DNA of 53,149 nt from Acidobacteriota bacterium (GTDB taxonomy: Bacteria > Acidobacteriota > Terriglobia > Bryobacterales > Bryobacteraceae), in NCBI GenBank assembly GCA_025354525.1, contig JANXMS010000191.1, positions 1 to 53,149 of the forward strand. The letters run 5' to 3'. This document shows, one piece after another, positions 1 to 7,809 of the stretch; positions within the stretch are counted from its first letter, which is position 1, and the number at the start of each line of letters is the position of its first letter. The notes below the pieces were generated by a model. It was not told the origin of the DNA and made no database searches. It saw only the letters and a program-made list of their open reading frames with translations. The position numbers and the translations under genes are program-made.

Positions 1-179
1 CCGCCCCGCCGAGAAGGGGATTGAAACGCACGTTCGGGATACCCACCTTGTCCACGAGTTCGTGGTGGGAATGCCCGCCTCGCCCAAAAGGGAATTGAAA
101 CGGTATGATGCCGACCATCATCCAGTAAGACGGGTCAAATGTGGGAGTAACTCGCCCCGCCAAGTAGCGGTTTAATCAA
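1..179 (+). CRISPR. Leader-distal end of a CRISPR array
   Basis: Three repeat copies are visible. The first (1-27) is cut by the window edge, the second is 65-101 (37 nt) and the third starts at 141 and is degenerate. The first two end in ATTGAAAC, a 3' end common in type III-associated repeats. The start GTGGGA and a CGCC-rich middle are shared by copies two and three. Spacers are 28-64 (37 nt) and 102-140 (39 nt). Copies one and two differ at about 4 of 27 positions, and copy three has lost the GATTGAAAC end, as expected for the terminal repeat far from the leader. The main array therefore lies to the left of this window. The nearby type III operon at 3.7-13.9 kb is the likely user (inference). 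Confidence 0.8.
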
Positions 180-322
180 TGTTCACCGTGACGTTGTCAT
201 AAGTCGACAATGCAAGAAGTGGGACTACTTGTCTCGACAGGCAACGTTTCAACCCAAGCGCCCCGCACCGTCCAGAGTCCCCCAAGCCCCCGCCTTCTCC
301 TCCGCGCCATTTGAAATACCAT

Positions 323-342
323 ATGCCATAATCAAATGGCAT
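323..342. promoter_or_regulatory. Inverted repeat at the start of the vapB-like gene
   Basis: ATGCCA (323-328) and TGGCAT (337-342) form a perfect inverted repeat that overlaps the ATG of the antitoxin gene at 341. Antitoxins of this kind normally bind palindromes at their own promoter, so this could be the autoregulatory operator. A closely similar stretch, CATATGCCATAAT, occurs again at 1299-1310. No well-spaced -35/-10 pair was found. Confidence 0.35.
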
Positions 343-601
343 GACTCTCAAAATAGACAAAGCTGGACGCGTAATCCTCCCCAAACCCATCCGTGATCGC
401 CTCGGTATGCTTCCCGGCTGCGATATCGAAATCGAGGAGACCCAAGGCGGGCTTCTCCTCAACGCTCCAGGCCACAAACCCGCCCTCGTTCAATTGGGTA
501 GCTTTCTGGTTCATACTGGCGTAATCCCGCCCGGTTACGATATTCTCAACGCCATCACGGATGATCGCAACGAACGCGACCGAAAGACTTGGGGCCTATG
601 A
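341..601 (+). CDS. AbrB/MazE-type antitoxin (VapB-like)
   Basis: This 86-residue protein starts with the swapped-hairpin DNA-binding signature of AbrB/SpoVT/MazE antitoxins: residues 1-40 hold the pattern KIDKAGRVILPKPIRDRLG followed by a glycine-rich turn and an acidic strand. The C-terminal half (about 45-86) would wrap and inhibit the toxin. Its TGA stop overlaps the ATG of the PIN-domain gene (ATGA at 598-601), so the two are translationally coupled, typical for vapBC. The antitoxin probably represses its own promoter through the inverted repeat at its start codon. It lies between the CRISPR array and an IS element, a usual accessory setting. The family call is firm; the cellular target of the partner is unknown. 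Confidence 0.85.
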   Translation: MTLKIDKAGRVILPKPIRDRLGMLPGCDIEIEETQGGLLLNAPGHKPALVQLGSFLVHTGVIPPGYDILNAITDDRNERDRKTWGL

Positions 602-1035
602 TTTGGTTCTTCGACACTTCAGTCCTCGTCGCTGCCGCCGTCGTAAATCATCCCCACAACGCCCCTGCCCGCTTCATCCTCGAACAACTCCTCCTACAGA
701 ATCACCGCGGATTCACGAGTGCGCACGGTCTAGCCGAACTCTATTCCGTTCTCACCCGAACCCCTTTCAAACCACCTCTCTACCCCAATGAGGTCTGGCA
801 GATCATGCAGCGGATGATCCTCCCTCACCTCGAACTGGTCGCGCTCAACCCACCGGAGTACACCGAAGTCGTTCGCGATTGTGCCGCCAGTCGCTTTCTC
901 GGCGGACGCATCCACGACGCACTTCACCTGCATTGCGCCAACAAGGTTTGTGCCGACAGAATCTACACCTTTAACGTGAGAGATTTCCGTGCCCTCGCGA
1001 CCAAAGAAGCGTTAGGGAAAATCGCCGCGCCTTAA
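598..1035 (+). CDS. PIN-domain ribonuclease toxin (VapC-like)
   Basis: A 145-residue PIN-domain protein, a Mg-dependent RNase toxin family. The first catalytic Asp is in the N-terminal FFDTSVLVAA strand, a conserved Glu is in the GLAELYSVL helix, and a further acidic residue is in the GGRIHDALHLHCA segment; the usual C-terminal TFNVRDF follows. All expected acidic positions are present, so the toxin looks active. I chose the ATG at 598 because it overlaps the antitoxin stop by four bases; a TTG nine bases upstream is also in frame. Related VapC toxins cut tRNA or rRNA, but the target cannot be read from sequence. Confidence 0.88.
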   Translation: MIWFFDTSVLVAAAVVNHPHNAPARFILEQLLLQNHRGFTSAHGLAELYSVLTRTPFKPPLYPNEVWQIMQRMILPHLELVALNPPEYTEVVRDCAASRFLGGRIHDALHLHCANKVCADRIYTFNVRDFRALATKEALGKIAAP

Positions 1036-1344
1036 CCTCGCTGGTGAATTTAGCGACCACCGTCGGCTTCAGGTTCTATCGGTCTCATTTCCTTAGCATG
1101 AGCGACGCTGAGCGGCTTCATGATTATCCCTAAGCCTTTACTGCCCGAGCGGCACCCACCGTACTTCCAAAATCTCCCGAGCCCGATGCTTTGTCACGCT
1201 CTCAGCCCAGCTATCCGCCCTCGCCCCTGCCCTTCAAGCCCGTCCGTTTCCTCTGACGATATCGGCCCCGTACCCGAATACCCGGAGAGCTTGACCGCAT
1301 ATGCCATAATTAAAACGAGTCAGCTCAAAATCTATTTCTCCTTG
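1036..1344. other. Intergenic region between vapC and the IS element
   Basis: No convincing gene is seen. The stretch holds a second copy of the CATATGCCATAAT motif (1299-1310) found at the vapB start, and ends in the left copy of a 16-bp direct repeat next to the IS element. Codon-like open frames here have no recognizable product. Confidence 0.5.
1328..1343. repeat. Left 16-bp direct repeat flanking the IS element
   Basis: AAATCTATTTCTCCTT lies one base outside the left inverted repeat of the IS element. An exact copy occurs one base outside the right end at 2748-2763. Confidence 0.8.
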
Positions 1345-1376
1345 TAGCGCACCCGGTTCTCTGGACACAGCTTTGT

Positions 1377-2231
1377 TTACGCTGCGATGGCCTGCTGAAA
1401 GTACTCGCGCCGGGCTTGAACTGGCGAACGGTACCCCAGTTTGGCGACGAGCCACTGCTCGTTGTATTTTTTGATGAAGTCCCTAACTGCGATGCGCACT
1501 TCTTCGATATTCTGAAAAACCCGTCCATAGATGGCCTGTTCTTTCAGCGTGCGGTTGAACCTCTCAGCCACTCCGTTGGTTTCAGGTTGGCTGACAAACG
1601 CAAAACTGGGCTGGATGCCCCAATCCTTGGCCTGGTTCAAGAAGTGGTCTGACCGATATTGGGTGCCCTGGTCCAGGCGCAGCGAGAGCCCTCGCGCCAC
1701 ACCGGCCAGGGTGTTGCCATACACCTCACGAAGCCCCATCGAGATTGGCTCCAGAGCCGCATAGCGGCTGCCGTATTTGACCACATGCCAGCCGACGCAT
1801 TCGGTGTTCCAATGCTCGACAGCGGTGAACAGCCAGACGTAACCGTCATCGACGGTGAGGATTCTGGTTCCATCGGTGCCCCACATCACGTTGGGGGCCT
1901 GGGTGATGATGGTGCCCGTGTGCTGTTCGCCCGTCGCCTTCCGGCATCGATACGGGCTCAACAGGTGATGCTCCCGCATAATCCGAAGTACCCGCTTCCG
2001 CGAGACGCGGATCTCATCCTGTACCCGCAGCCGCGCCCAAACCTTGCGGTAGCCCTCACCTTGGAAAGGAGAACGGACCAGATCGGCCTGAATCTTGCCC
2101 CATAGCTCGAGATCACTCAGCCCGGTCTTCGGACCTCGTTTGTGGGCCATTGGGCCAGGCGCACCAATGCCCTTGTTGTTGAGCCGCCAAGCATAGAAGC
2201 TCGAACGCGGCTGCTCCCAGACCGCACACAC
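1377..2231 (-). CDS. IS3-family transposase OrfB (DDE integrase core)
   Basis: This 284-residue product is the catalytic half of an IS3-family transposase. An HTH_21-like region (about 30-100) precedes an rve-type integrase core. The catalytic triad is visible: Asp120 in MWGTDGTRI, Asp187 in RLDQGTQYRSD, and Glu223 in ETNGVAERFNRTLKEQ, with 35 residues between the last two, as the family requires. The frame starts at a GTG, but in-frame codons upstream (KTYGVERV) match family members, so the working protein is probably the OrfAB fusion made by -1 frameshifting from orfA. No disabling mutation is seen, so the element may still be mobile. Confidence 0.92.
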   Translation of the reverse strand: MCAVWEQPRSSFYAWRLNNKGIGAPGPMAHKRGPKTGLSDLELWGKIQADLVRSPFQGEGYRKVWARLRVQDEIRVSRKRVLRIMREHHLLSPYRCRKATGEQHTGTIITQAPNVMWGTDGTRILTVDDGYVWLFTAVEHWNTECVGWHVVKYGSRYAALEPISMGLREVYGNTLAGVARGLSLRLDQGTQYRSDHFLNQAKDWGIQPSFAFVSQPETNGVAERFNRTLKEQAIYGRVFQNIEEVRIAVRDFIKKYNEQWLVAKLGYRSPVQARREYFQQAIAA

Positions 2232-2680
2232 GCGCTCGACTCCGTAGGTTTTAGCGGAAGCGGGGGAGATTGCTGCGCTCCTGTTTTCAATCTCCCCTTG
2301 GCAAAAGGGCCGGGCCGGCTTATCTTCTCGCGGAGCAGCTCATGGTCCATCATCAATTCGCCGATCTTGCTGCGAGCCGACTGAAGGTCTCTCTCCAGCG
2401 GATCCCCCTCGCGTTCCCGGAGACTGGCATCAATGCCGGCGAGTGCTTTGTTCTTCCACTCCTCCAGGCGGTAGATCTCGACTCCGAGCTCCCGAGAGAG
2501 CGCATCCATTGGTTCTCCTCGCAATAAGCGAAGCGCTACCTCGCGCTTTCGGATAACGGTCCAACGCTGATTGGGCCCGAGGGGGGCGGTCGCGGCCGCC
2601 GGTTCCGGGGCGGCGGAAGTCGCCCTGCAGGCTCCCCCCGCCGCCCCGGAACCCATTGTGTCTTTCATCTCTTCTGTCAT
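2117..2680 (-). CDS. IS3-family transposase OrfA
   Basis: This frame encodes the DNA-binding N-terminal part of the transposase. Residues about 38-75 form a helix-turn-helix (RKREVALRLLRGEP...SRELGVEIYRLEEW). A leucine-rich coiled coil follows (about 85-118), the usual dimer segment of IS3 OrfA. The frame overlaps orfB by 115 bases, and its last about 45 residues are probably out-of-frame readthrough past the frameshift site. An unusual Ala/Pro/Gly-rich head of about 35 residues precedes the HTH. The normal product is a terminator-like regulator or, with frameshifting, the OrfAB transposase. Confidence 0.85.
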   Translation of the reverse strand: MTEEMKDTMGSGAAGGACRATSAAPEPAAATAPLGPNQRWTVIRKREVALRLLRGEPMDALSRELGVEIYRLEEWKNKALAGIDASLREREGDPLERDLQSARSKIGELMMDHELLREKISRPGPFAKGRLKTGAQQSPPLPLKPTESSACVRSGSSRVRASMLGGSTTRALVRLAQWPTNEVRRPG

Positions 2681-2747
2681 TGCTCTTAGTCTCCTTGGAT
2701 CTCGGTCATTAAGCCAACCTTGTGTCCAAGAAAACCGGGTCCCCTAT

Positions 2748-2763
2748 AAATCTATTTCTCCTT
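2748..2763. repeat. Right 16-bp direct repeat flanking the IS element
   Basis: Exact copy of the 1328-1343 repeat, in the same orientation, one base beyond the right inverted repeat of the IS element. Confidence 0.8.
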
Positions 2764-3271
2764 TTGTAACGACTCGCCTGAAACCGGAGGAGTTCCGAGT
2801 TGCATTTAGGGCAGTGTCGCAGATACCTGGACTTGCTTCTTCCTCGTAACAGCAATCTCGAAACCAATCCTGCTTGCGATCCGATTCTATCGTCAACGGG
2901 TCATGAGGTCGCGGAGCGACCCAACGGTGCCGTTCTAGGCTGGTACCGCCGAAGCGACGCGGGTCGCAGCGATCGGATCGATAGACCCGCATGCCTCGAA
3001 AATCCGCGCCCAGAGGGCGGAACGATTCCTTTGAGTCCAGCGGCGGGCCTCATGATAACGCTGAACCAAAACACTTTCGATTGAGCACCATAGCCTGCCC
3101 GTCGAGAAAGGGATAGAATTTTGTGATGAATGAAAAACGTCGGCTTGTAATCCGTCAAGCCTCGATCGAGGAAAACTACCGAACCTAAACACCTCAACTC
3201 AAGCCGAACCTTTTAACTAAAACCCAGTTCTGGAGACACAATGACATCCCCAGTCAAGGAAGAACCAAATC
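2764..3271. other. Intergenic region without a recognizable gene
   Basis: Short open frames on both strands give no family signature. The base composition is like the surroundings. No promoter, RNA or repeat could be supported. Confidence 0.4.
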
Positions 3272-3457
3272 ATGAACCAGAGACCTGCAATCGACGAAGA
3301 AAAGCTCCTAATGAGCCTCCCCCGCGAACTTCGCGAACGCCGCTCGATGGAAACATTGCGCAAACTGGTTCACCTCGCCGCAACGACCAAAATCAGTCGC
3401 CGCTTCGATAACTACGTCCCGAAACCACTGAAGTCCAGCGCCCGCAGATCTTCTTAA
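3272..3457 (+). CDS. Small hypothetical protein, 61 residues
   Basis: A short basic protein beginning MNQRPAIDEEKLLMSL. A GGAAG lies about nine bases before the ATG and could serve as ribosome binding site. The sequence is helix-prone, with an acidic start and an Arg/Lys-rich tail, but matches no family I know. It lies alone between the IS element and the end of the CRISPR operon, on the opposite strand to the latter. It may be a real small gene or chance. Confidence 0.3.
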   Translation: MNQRPAIDEEKLLMSLPRELRERRSMETLRKLVHLAATTKISRRFDNYVPKPLKSSARRSS

Positions 3458-3695
3458 TCTTCCCGTTCGAAAAGAATTTCGAGCCTCTGGCGATCACACT
3501 GGTCTGTTTGTCCACCCCAATTGGAGCCATTCCGACTATTGTGTCGAAGCGCGCTGCGGGGTACAAACTATCAAAGCTCAAAACTCTGATCAGCGCTTCC
3601 ACGTCACCTCGCGAATGACGAAGTGGCCCATCACGCTAACTTTACAAGAGGCGCTAACTCTTATTCTATGCGGTTACGATAATCGGCACTTCCCT

Positions 3696-5648
3696 CTAGC
3701 GGCCCTTCTGACGCCCGAACGCTTTAACCGTTTCCCGTTTCACCGCCAATTCCACTACTCTCCCCCAAATCCGCTCCGCAACCACAAACTTACCCTGCTG
3801 AAATGCCTTGATCGCCTCCAACTGCATCATCCGCAACTCAGGGCGACCCAGCAAACAAGATTCCCCGCATACCGCCTGCGCTTGGTCACGCAAGTCCGCT
3901 GACGAAACAGCTTCGGACACCCGTCCCCGAAACGCATTCGCCGCCGCCGCATACTCCGAAGGCGAGGCGTGCCGCGTCGATAATTCCCGACTGATCGAGT
4001 CGTATTCCCCTTCGAGGACAGAAGTCAGCCCCCTCGCCGTTCGCAACTCACGCCACTCCGGCTCAATCTCGACGACCGAATGCCGGAAGGCAAACCACCC
4101 CACCCCTAAAAATACCCCCAGCACCACTAAGCCTACCCTCACCCTCGAAATCAACTTCGCCTGCCAAACCTTTCCCTCACCGTGCTCCTCGCCGTACGGG
4201 CGAACCCAAATAACCGAAAAGCCAAAAGCCAACGCGAACACGACCAGTGAACCCCAACCCACATATCCGTGATCAAAATGAAACTCCCCCCCCAACGCCT
4301 CCGCTACTTCAAACGCATACACCGAGATCAGGAAAATTTCAATCCATTCCACTTTCGTTTGAGTCTCTTGCGTAGCCCGAGAAATCGCGAGCTGCTTCGT
4401 CATCGTAAATTGCGCGTCGAGTCCCGCTGTCGTCTGTTGAACCAACGCCAGTTGCCGATCAACCTCTAAAGCGTCTTTCGCCAAAGAATAAAATCGGTTG
4501 TGCGCATCACGCGTGCTCACCTCCAATAAGTCACTTCGGGTCAGCAGCAACCCCGTGCGAAGCCGCATTCGGTTCAGCATCTCCTCGGTCCTTGACTCGG
4601 GCGGCAATTCCACCAACTTCCGCGCGACGCCTGTAAGTTGTGTCAACTCTCCTCGCAAAGCCGATGCCGCCAAATAATCCACAAAATAACGATCCTGAAC
4701 ATTGTCCGCTCGATCATCGTCGTACTTGATCTCCTGGTCAATGACGAGGTGACAGACACCCTGTGTGCTCACCCCGCTGAGATGGTGGCTCGAAAGCATC
4801 TCAACATGGACTCCCGGAACATCCGCCGGCGGCGTCGGGTGAGTCCGATCTTCCGCTTGGCAGGCCGCCGCTACAAAACCCGCTAAATCACCATCCGCAT
4901 CGGTCACCTCAGCAGGCCGGGCTACGGATCGGAGCGTAACCTCGGAACCCACTCGGACTACTAAAATAGACCTCAACCGCTCCCGATTCGGCCAGAGATC
5001 CTTACCTTGCCTTCCCCTCAATGGCTCAAAGAATCGAATAAATAGGTCTGACGCAGAAAAAATGGGCCCTTCCGAGTCGAGCCGCTTCTCCACCGGCACA
5101 GAAAGGTACTTCTCAAATTTGTTCCGCGCCTCCACCGCCGGTCCCGCCCCTTTCACAAACAACGCCGTCTTATTAGATCGCCACTCTGTAAGTGCGGATA
5201 GCAGATCCTGTGAATCTTGAATCGATACCTCCGTCCCGCCTTTTAGCGGACGGGCAACTAGGCTCAGGCTAATCACTCCGAATGCGCTAGCCGGTGGAAG
5301 AAAAATCTCAACGCCCTTTCGTTGAATCGAAATGCGCCACATGCGCCCCGAACTCGTAACTTTCGAGAAGGGGAGTTCCACCACGAAACCATTGTCAGGC
5401 GTTAGTAAGCGGTCCCTGCCACCCTGGAGCTGCCAGTACCCCGATGCCTTCTTCGAATCCTTGATCGTGCCGAAAACGTTCATCAAAAAAGGGGGTGATC
5501 GTTCGTATCTATAAGTGCCCGGCAAATCGGCCGATACCCACGTCATTCCAAATGGCTGATCGTTGTACAGCTCGGGTATCGGCTCCGCAAAATGAAACGG
5601 TGCCAAAAGTCGAATGTATGTCTCCGATACCAAAATCGGAACGCTCAT
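3696..5648 (-). CDS. CRISPR-operon three-TM membrane protein, RMD1/CorA-like
   Basis: Last gene of the type III operon, 650 residues. The start is the ATG at 5648, which overlaps the stop of the upstream RAMP gene (ATGA). Residues 1 to about 320 form a soluble, strand-rich region without a family I can name. Residues about 320-430 are long charged helices (likely coiled coil). They end in VEWIEIFLISVYAFEVAEAL (about 433-452), then TM segments at about 463-483 and 503-521. A C-terminal helical domain (about 525-650) contains a CGESC cysteine pair. The coiled coil running into an EWIEI-type membrane helix recalls RMD1/DUF155 and, more distantly, CorA. CorA-like proteins are known ancillary effectors of some type III systems. 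A role as membrane effector triggered by the RNA-guided complex is inference. The GxN signature of true CorA channels is not seen. Confidence 0.75.
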   Translation of the reverse strand: MSVPILVSETYIRLLAPFHFAEPIPELYNDQPFGMTWVSADLPGTYRYERSPPFLMNVFGTIKDSKKASGYWQLQGGRDRLLTPDNGFVVELPFSKVTSSGRMWRISIQRKGVEIFLPPASAFGVISLSLVARPLKGGTEVSIQDSQDLLSALTEWRSNKTALFVKGAGPAVEARNKFEKYLSVPVEKRLDSEGPIFSASDLFIRFFEPLRGRQGKDLWPNRERLRSILVVRVGSEVTLRSVARPAEVTDADGDLAGFVAAACQAEDRTHPTPPADVPGVHVEMLSSHHLSGVSTQGVCHLVIDQEIKYDDDRADNVQDRYFVDYLAASALRGELTQLTGVARKLVELPPESRTEEMLNRMRLRTGLLLTRSDLLEVSTRDAHNRFYSLAKDALEVDRQLALVQQTTAGLDAQFTMTKQLAISRATQETQTKVEWIEIFLISVYAFEVAEALGGEFHFDHGYVGWGSLVVFALAFGFSVIWVRPYGEEHGEGKVWQAKLISRVRVGLVVLGVFLGVGWFAFRHSVVEIEPEWRELRTARGLTSVLEGEYDSISRELSTRHASPSEYAAAANAFRGRVSEAVSSADLRDQAQAVCGESCLLGRPELRMMQLEAIKAFQQGKFVVAERIWGRVVELAVKRETVKAFGRQKGR

Positions 5649-6475
5649 CGAATCGGCCCTTCGTGCTCCCAAAACCCCGCTTCGTTCAACTCAATTCCTA
5701 AAACCTCGCCCTTTTTGACAAACGTCGCTGAAGGCGCCCAGCAAAATTCTGGCTCCGAAATCTTCTTGCCAAATTGGCCCTTCTCCGGATCGGTCATTCG
5801 ACGAACGATCACCTCTCCTTCATCGCGGCAACTCATCACCGAATCATCGCCCAACCAGCGCCGCAAATGGCCCCCAACCGCTTCCTCCGGCGCTAACCTT
5901 CGGAATGGCCGGGCTCGATCTAAATCCCACTCTCCTGCAGGCGACAATGACCCTTCCGGCGGGGCAACGAGAGACACTTTTCCCCACCCATAACTCCGTT
6001 CCCCTCCTAATGAAAGGCGCTCTGCCGCACTCCGCCAGTTCAATTCACAGCCTTTTCGCTCAAAGATATGGCCGCAAAGCACTACTGCTTTTCCATCCCG
6101 CGAAACCGGAAGCAGACATTCCGTTTCATGCAGGCTCCCGTCCTCTTTAGTCGATCCATTGCGTAACGCCGTGTTAGTCACACCGTGAAGATGCTGGTAT
6201 GCAAACTCTGGTGCCGTTGGGCCCCACGGCAGCAACCGCTGCCCTGCCCCCAGCCGATCTAGAAAAAAGTGCGAAAACGCCAACTCCTCGCGGACCCGCT
6301 TTCCTACAGCGCCATACTCCTGGCTACCTAAATCGCGGCACAATCGCGCCGTAAAGGCCCCCCACAATACCCAACCGGGAACGTAGCCTCGAGTCATTTG
6401 AACGTTGCCGATCTTGCGCAAGCCAATATGAAGCGGACTTTCCAATCGTAATTGAAGTGAATACGCCTTCCACAT
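5645..6475 (-). CDS. RAMP protein, probable Cas5/Cmr3-like subunit
   Basis: This 276-residue protein has a RAMP ferredoxin-type start (LQLRLESPLHIG, residues 7-18) and a glycine-rich loop LSLGGERSYGWGKV at 154-167, the form seen in Cas5/Csm4/Cmr3-type RAMPs that hold the 5' tag of the crRNA. It follows the small subunit gene after three bases, and its stop overlaps the start of the membrane protein gene. In the operon it fills the Cmr3 position, the only subunit otherwise missing. The length is somewhat shorter than usual Cmr3 proteins. Which RAMP subfamily it belongs to needs a profile search; Csx10- or Csm4-like are alternatives. Confidence 0.78.
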   Translation of the reverse strand: MWKAYSLQLRLESPLHIGLRKIGNVQMTRGYVPGWVLWGAFTARLCRDLGSQEYGAVGKRVREELAFSHFFLDRLGAGQRLLPWGPTAPEFAYQHLHGVTNTALRNGSTKEDGSLHETECLLPVSRDGKAVVLCGHIFERKGCELNWRSAAERLSLGGERSYGWGKVSLVAPPEGSLSPAGEWDLDRARPFRRLAPEEAVGGHLRRWLGDDSVMSCRDEGEVIVRRMTDPEKGQFGKKISEPEFCWAPSATFVKKGEVLGIELNEAGFWEHEGPIR

Positions 6476-6478
6476 ACT

Positions 6479-6868
6479 CTATTCCTGCGACTTCGACGCT
6501 TTCGCCCCGTACCGAGTGTAGATCAACGTCTGTTCCCACAACGCCTTCGTCATCAGCGTAAAGTGGAGGTCCGTACAAATCGTCTCGGTGTAGTAAGTTG
6601 CGCGACTCGAGAAATCACGCAAGACGATTGTCGAAGGAGCCAGCCCTACAGCCTGCTGATCGAGAGCACCCATGATCTTAAGCGCCGTGTCTTGCTCGTC
6701 TTTTCGCCGCGTATGAAGAAACAAAATCACCGAGTAGATACCCGCCTCCTGAAGAACCCCCAGCGTCTTAGTCGCGAGAATTGCGAATTTCTCCCCGGCA
6801 CCACTCCCCTTCAGCAAGGCCTGGGCCGCACTCTGCGCCTTCCAATCTAAGCCATCACGGAGATTCAT
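6479..6868 (-). CDS. Type III small subunit, Cmr5/Cas11-like
   Basis: A 129-residue, predominantly helical protein starting MNLRDGLDWKAQSAAQAL, the kind of N-terminal helix seen in Cmr5 proteins. It overlaps the cmr4 stop by four bases, exactly where cmr5 sits in type III-B operons. Small subunits bridge the Cas7 backbone to the large subunit and position target RNA. Sequence identity within this family is low, so the assignment rests mainly on size, helical character and position. Confidence 0.72.
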   Translation of the reverse strand: MNLRDGLDWKAQSAAQALLKGSGAGEKFAILATKTLGVLQEAGIYSVILFLHTRRKDEQDTALKIMGALDQQAVGLAPSTIVLRDFSSRATYYTETICTDLHFTLMTKALWEQTLIYTRYGAKASKSQE

Positions 6869-7809
6869 TTGCCCGCCCCCCGAATCGACTGCTCGGCTAC
6901 CCGCCGCATTCGTCCAAAGCCCCGCGTTCCCATGCCACCCACACCAAGATATTCAATGAGCCCTAACCCCGCCTGCACCACCGGCTTGGGCCCAGTCCAA
7001 TCCTCTAACCCCAGTTCGCGATCCGTCCAGCTCTTGGGGAACTGATTCATATAATCATCCACCGTAACATCGCCGAATAGCCATGCCGCCCGAGGAATCG
7101 CCTCATAGGTAAAGAGGTGTTTGTCTTCGGCCGCGCCCGTCTCTGGTTTGATGCTCACCGAAGTCCGCACCTCCAAGTTGTTGTTAACCAACGCGGAAAA
7201 AAACTTCGGACTCACGATCAAAACCCGGTCTTTGATGTCGCTCCACTCCGGCGCATTCTTCAACGCATGATCCTCCTTATCCCAAGCCACGATGCCACTA
7301 ATGGGGAACCGCATCCAGCCCGCCGCCACCTCTTTACCCAACACATTCGTCACTCGGGCACACTGGCCCTCGTCATCCACCACTGGCGCTCTTGTCAGTT
7401 TCAAGCCCACCTGGGCCAACAGATCAGGGGTCGTAATCCAAAGCGGTCCGTCCGTGCTCGCCACCGGGTAAAACAGCAAACGGGCATCCGATATGCTCAC
7501 GGCACCTGCCTTACTGCCGTCCGCCGCCGCGTCGTCCGAAGCAGTCCCAAACGTGTAGAGAATCGGACAATGCTTATAATCCTTCTCCCGCGCCTCCTTG
7601 TGCAGCCCCGCCGCGTCAATTCGACCGCATTGCATCGCCGCATAACTCCTGGCCGCACCAGACAAACTGGTGCCGGGAACTTTCGGGAGCCCTGTCCCCG
7701 GCTCGCGGACGATCGTATTGTCTACCCGTCCCAGACGATACCCGCCAGCTCCGACATGGACGGGATCGAGACACAGATAATAGTTCCGAAACACTTCGTA
7801 CCAACTCAT
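6865..7809 (-). CDS. cmr4: CRISPR type III-B backbone RAMP Cmr4 (Cas7 family)
   Basis: This 314-residue protein shows the Cmr4 hallmarks in order: PVHVGAGG (16-23), then GRVDNTIVREPGTGLPKVPG with Asp30 at the position of the RNA-cleaving Asp of Cmr4, then SLSGAARSYAA, then AVSISDARLLFYPVASTDGPL, and a C-terminal glycine-rich loop GVGGMGTRGFGRM. Cmr4 copies line the crRNA and cut bound target RNA at six-base steps. With Asp30 present, target RNA cleavage should be intact. It overlaps both neighbours by four bases, so it is made together with the large and small subunits. Confidence 0.93.
   Translation of the reverse strand: MSWYEVFRNYYLCLDPVHVGAGGYRLGRVDNTIVREPGTGLPKVPGTSLSGAARSYAAMQCGRIDAAGLHKEAREKDYKHCPILYTFGTASDDAAADGSKAGAVSISDARLLFYPVASTDGPLWITTPDLLAQVGLKLTRAPVVDDEGQCARVTNVLGKEVAAGWMRFPISGIVAWDKEDHALKNAPEWSDIKDRVLIVSPKFFSALVNNNLEVRTSVSIKPETGAAEDKHLFTYEAIPRAAWLFGDVTVDDYMNQFPKSWTDRELGLEDWTGPKPVVQAGLGLIEYLGVGGMGTRGFGRMRRVAEQSIRGAGK

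Larger units (their letters stand above)
1345..2746 (-). mobile_element. IS3-family insertion sequence, apparently intact
   Basis: An about 1.4-kb element with imperfect terminal inverted repeats. The left end reads TAGCGCACCCGGTT and the right end, reverse-complemented, reads TAGGGGACCCGGTT; both continue into a shared TGGACACA. It carries two overlapping minus-strand frames, orfA and orfB, joined by a probable -1 frameshift at a TAAAAC stretch near 2248-2254. It is flanked by 16-bp direct repeats, which is longer than the few bases this family normally duplicates. Confidence 0.88.

Noticed and set aside
311-332. TTGAAA...CATAAT as a sigma-70 promoter for vapBC
   Set aside because: The hexamers are only ten bases apart, too close for a promoter.
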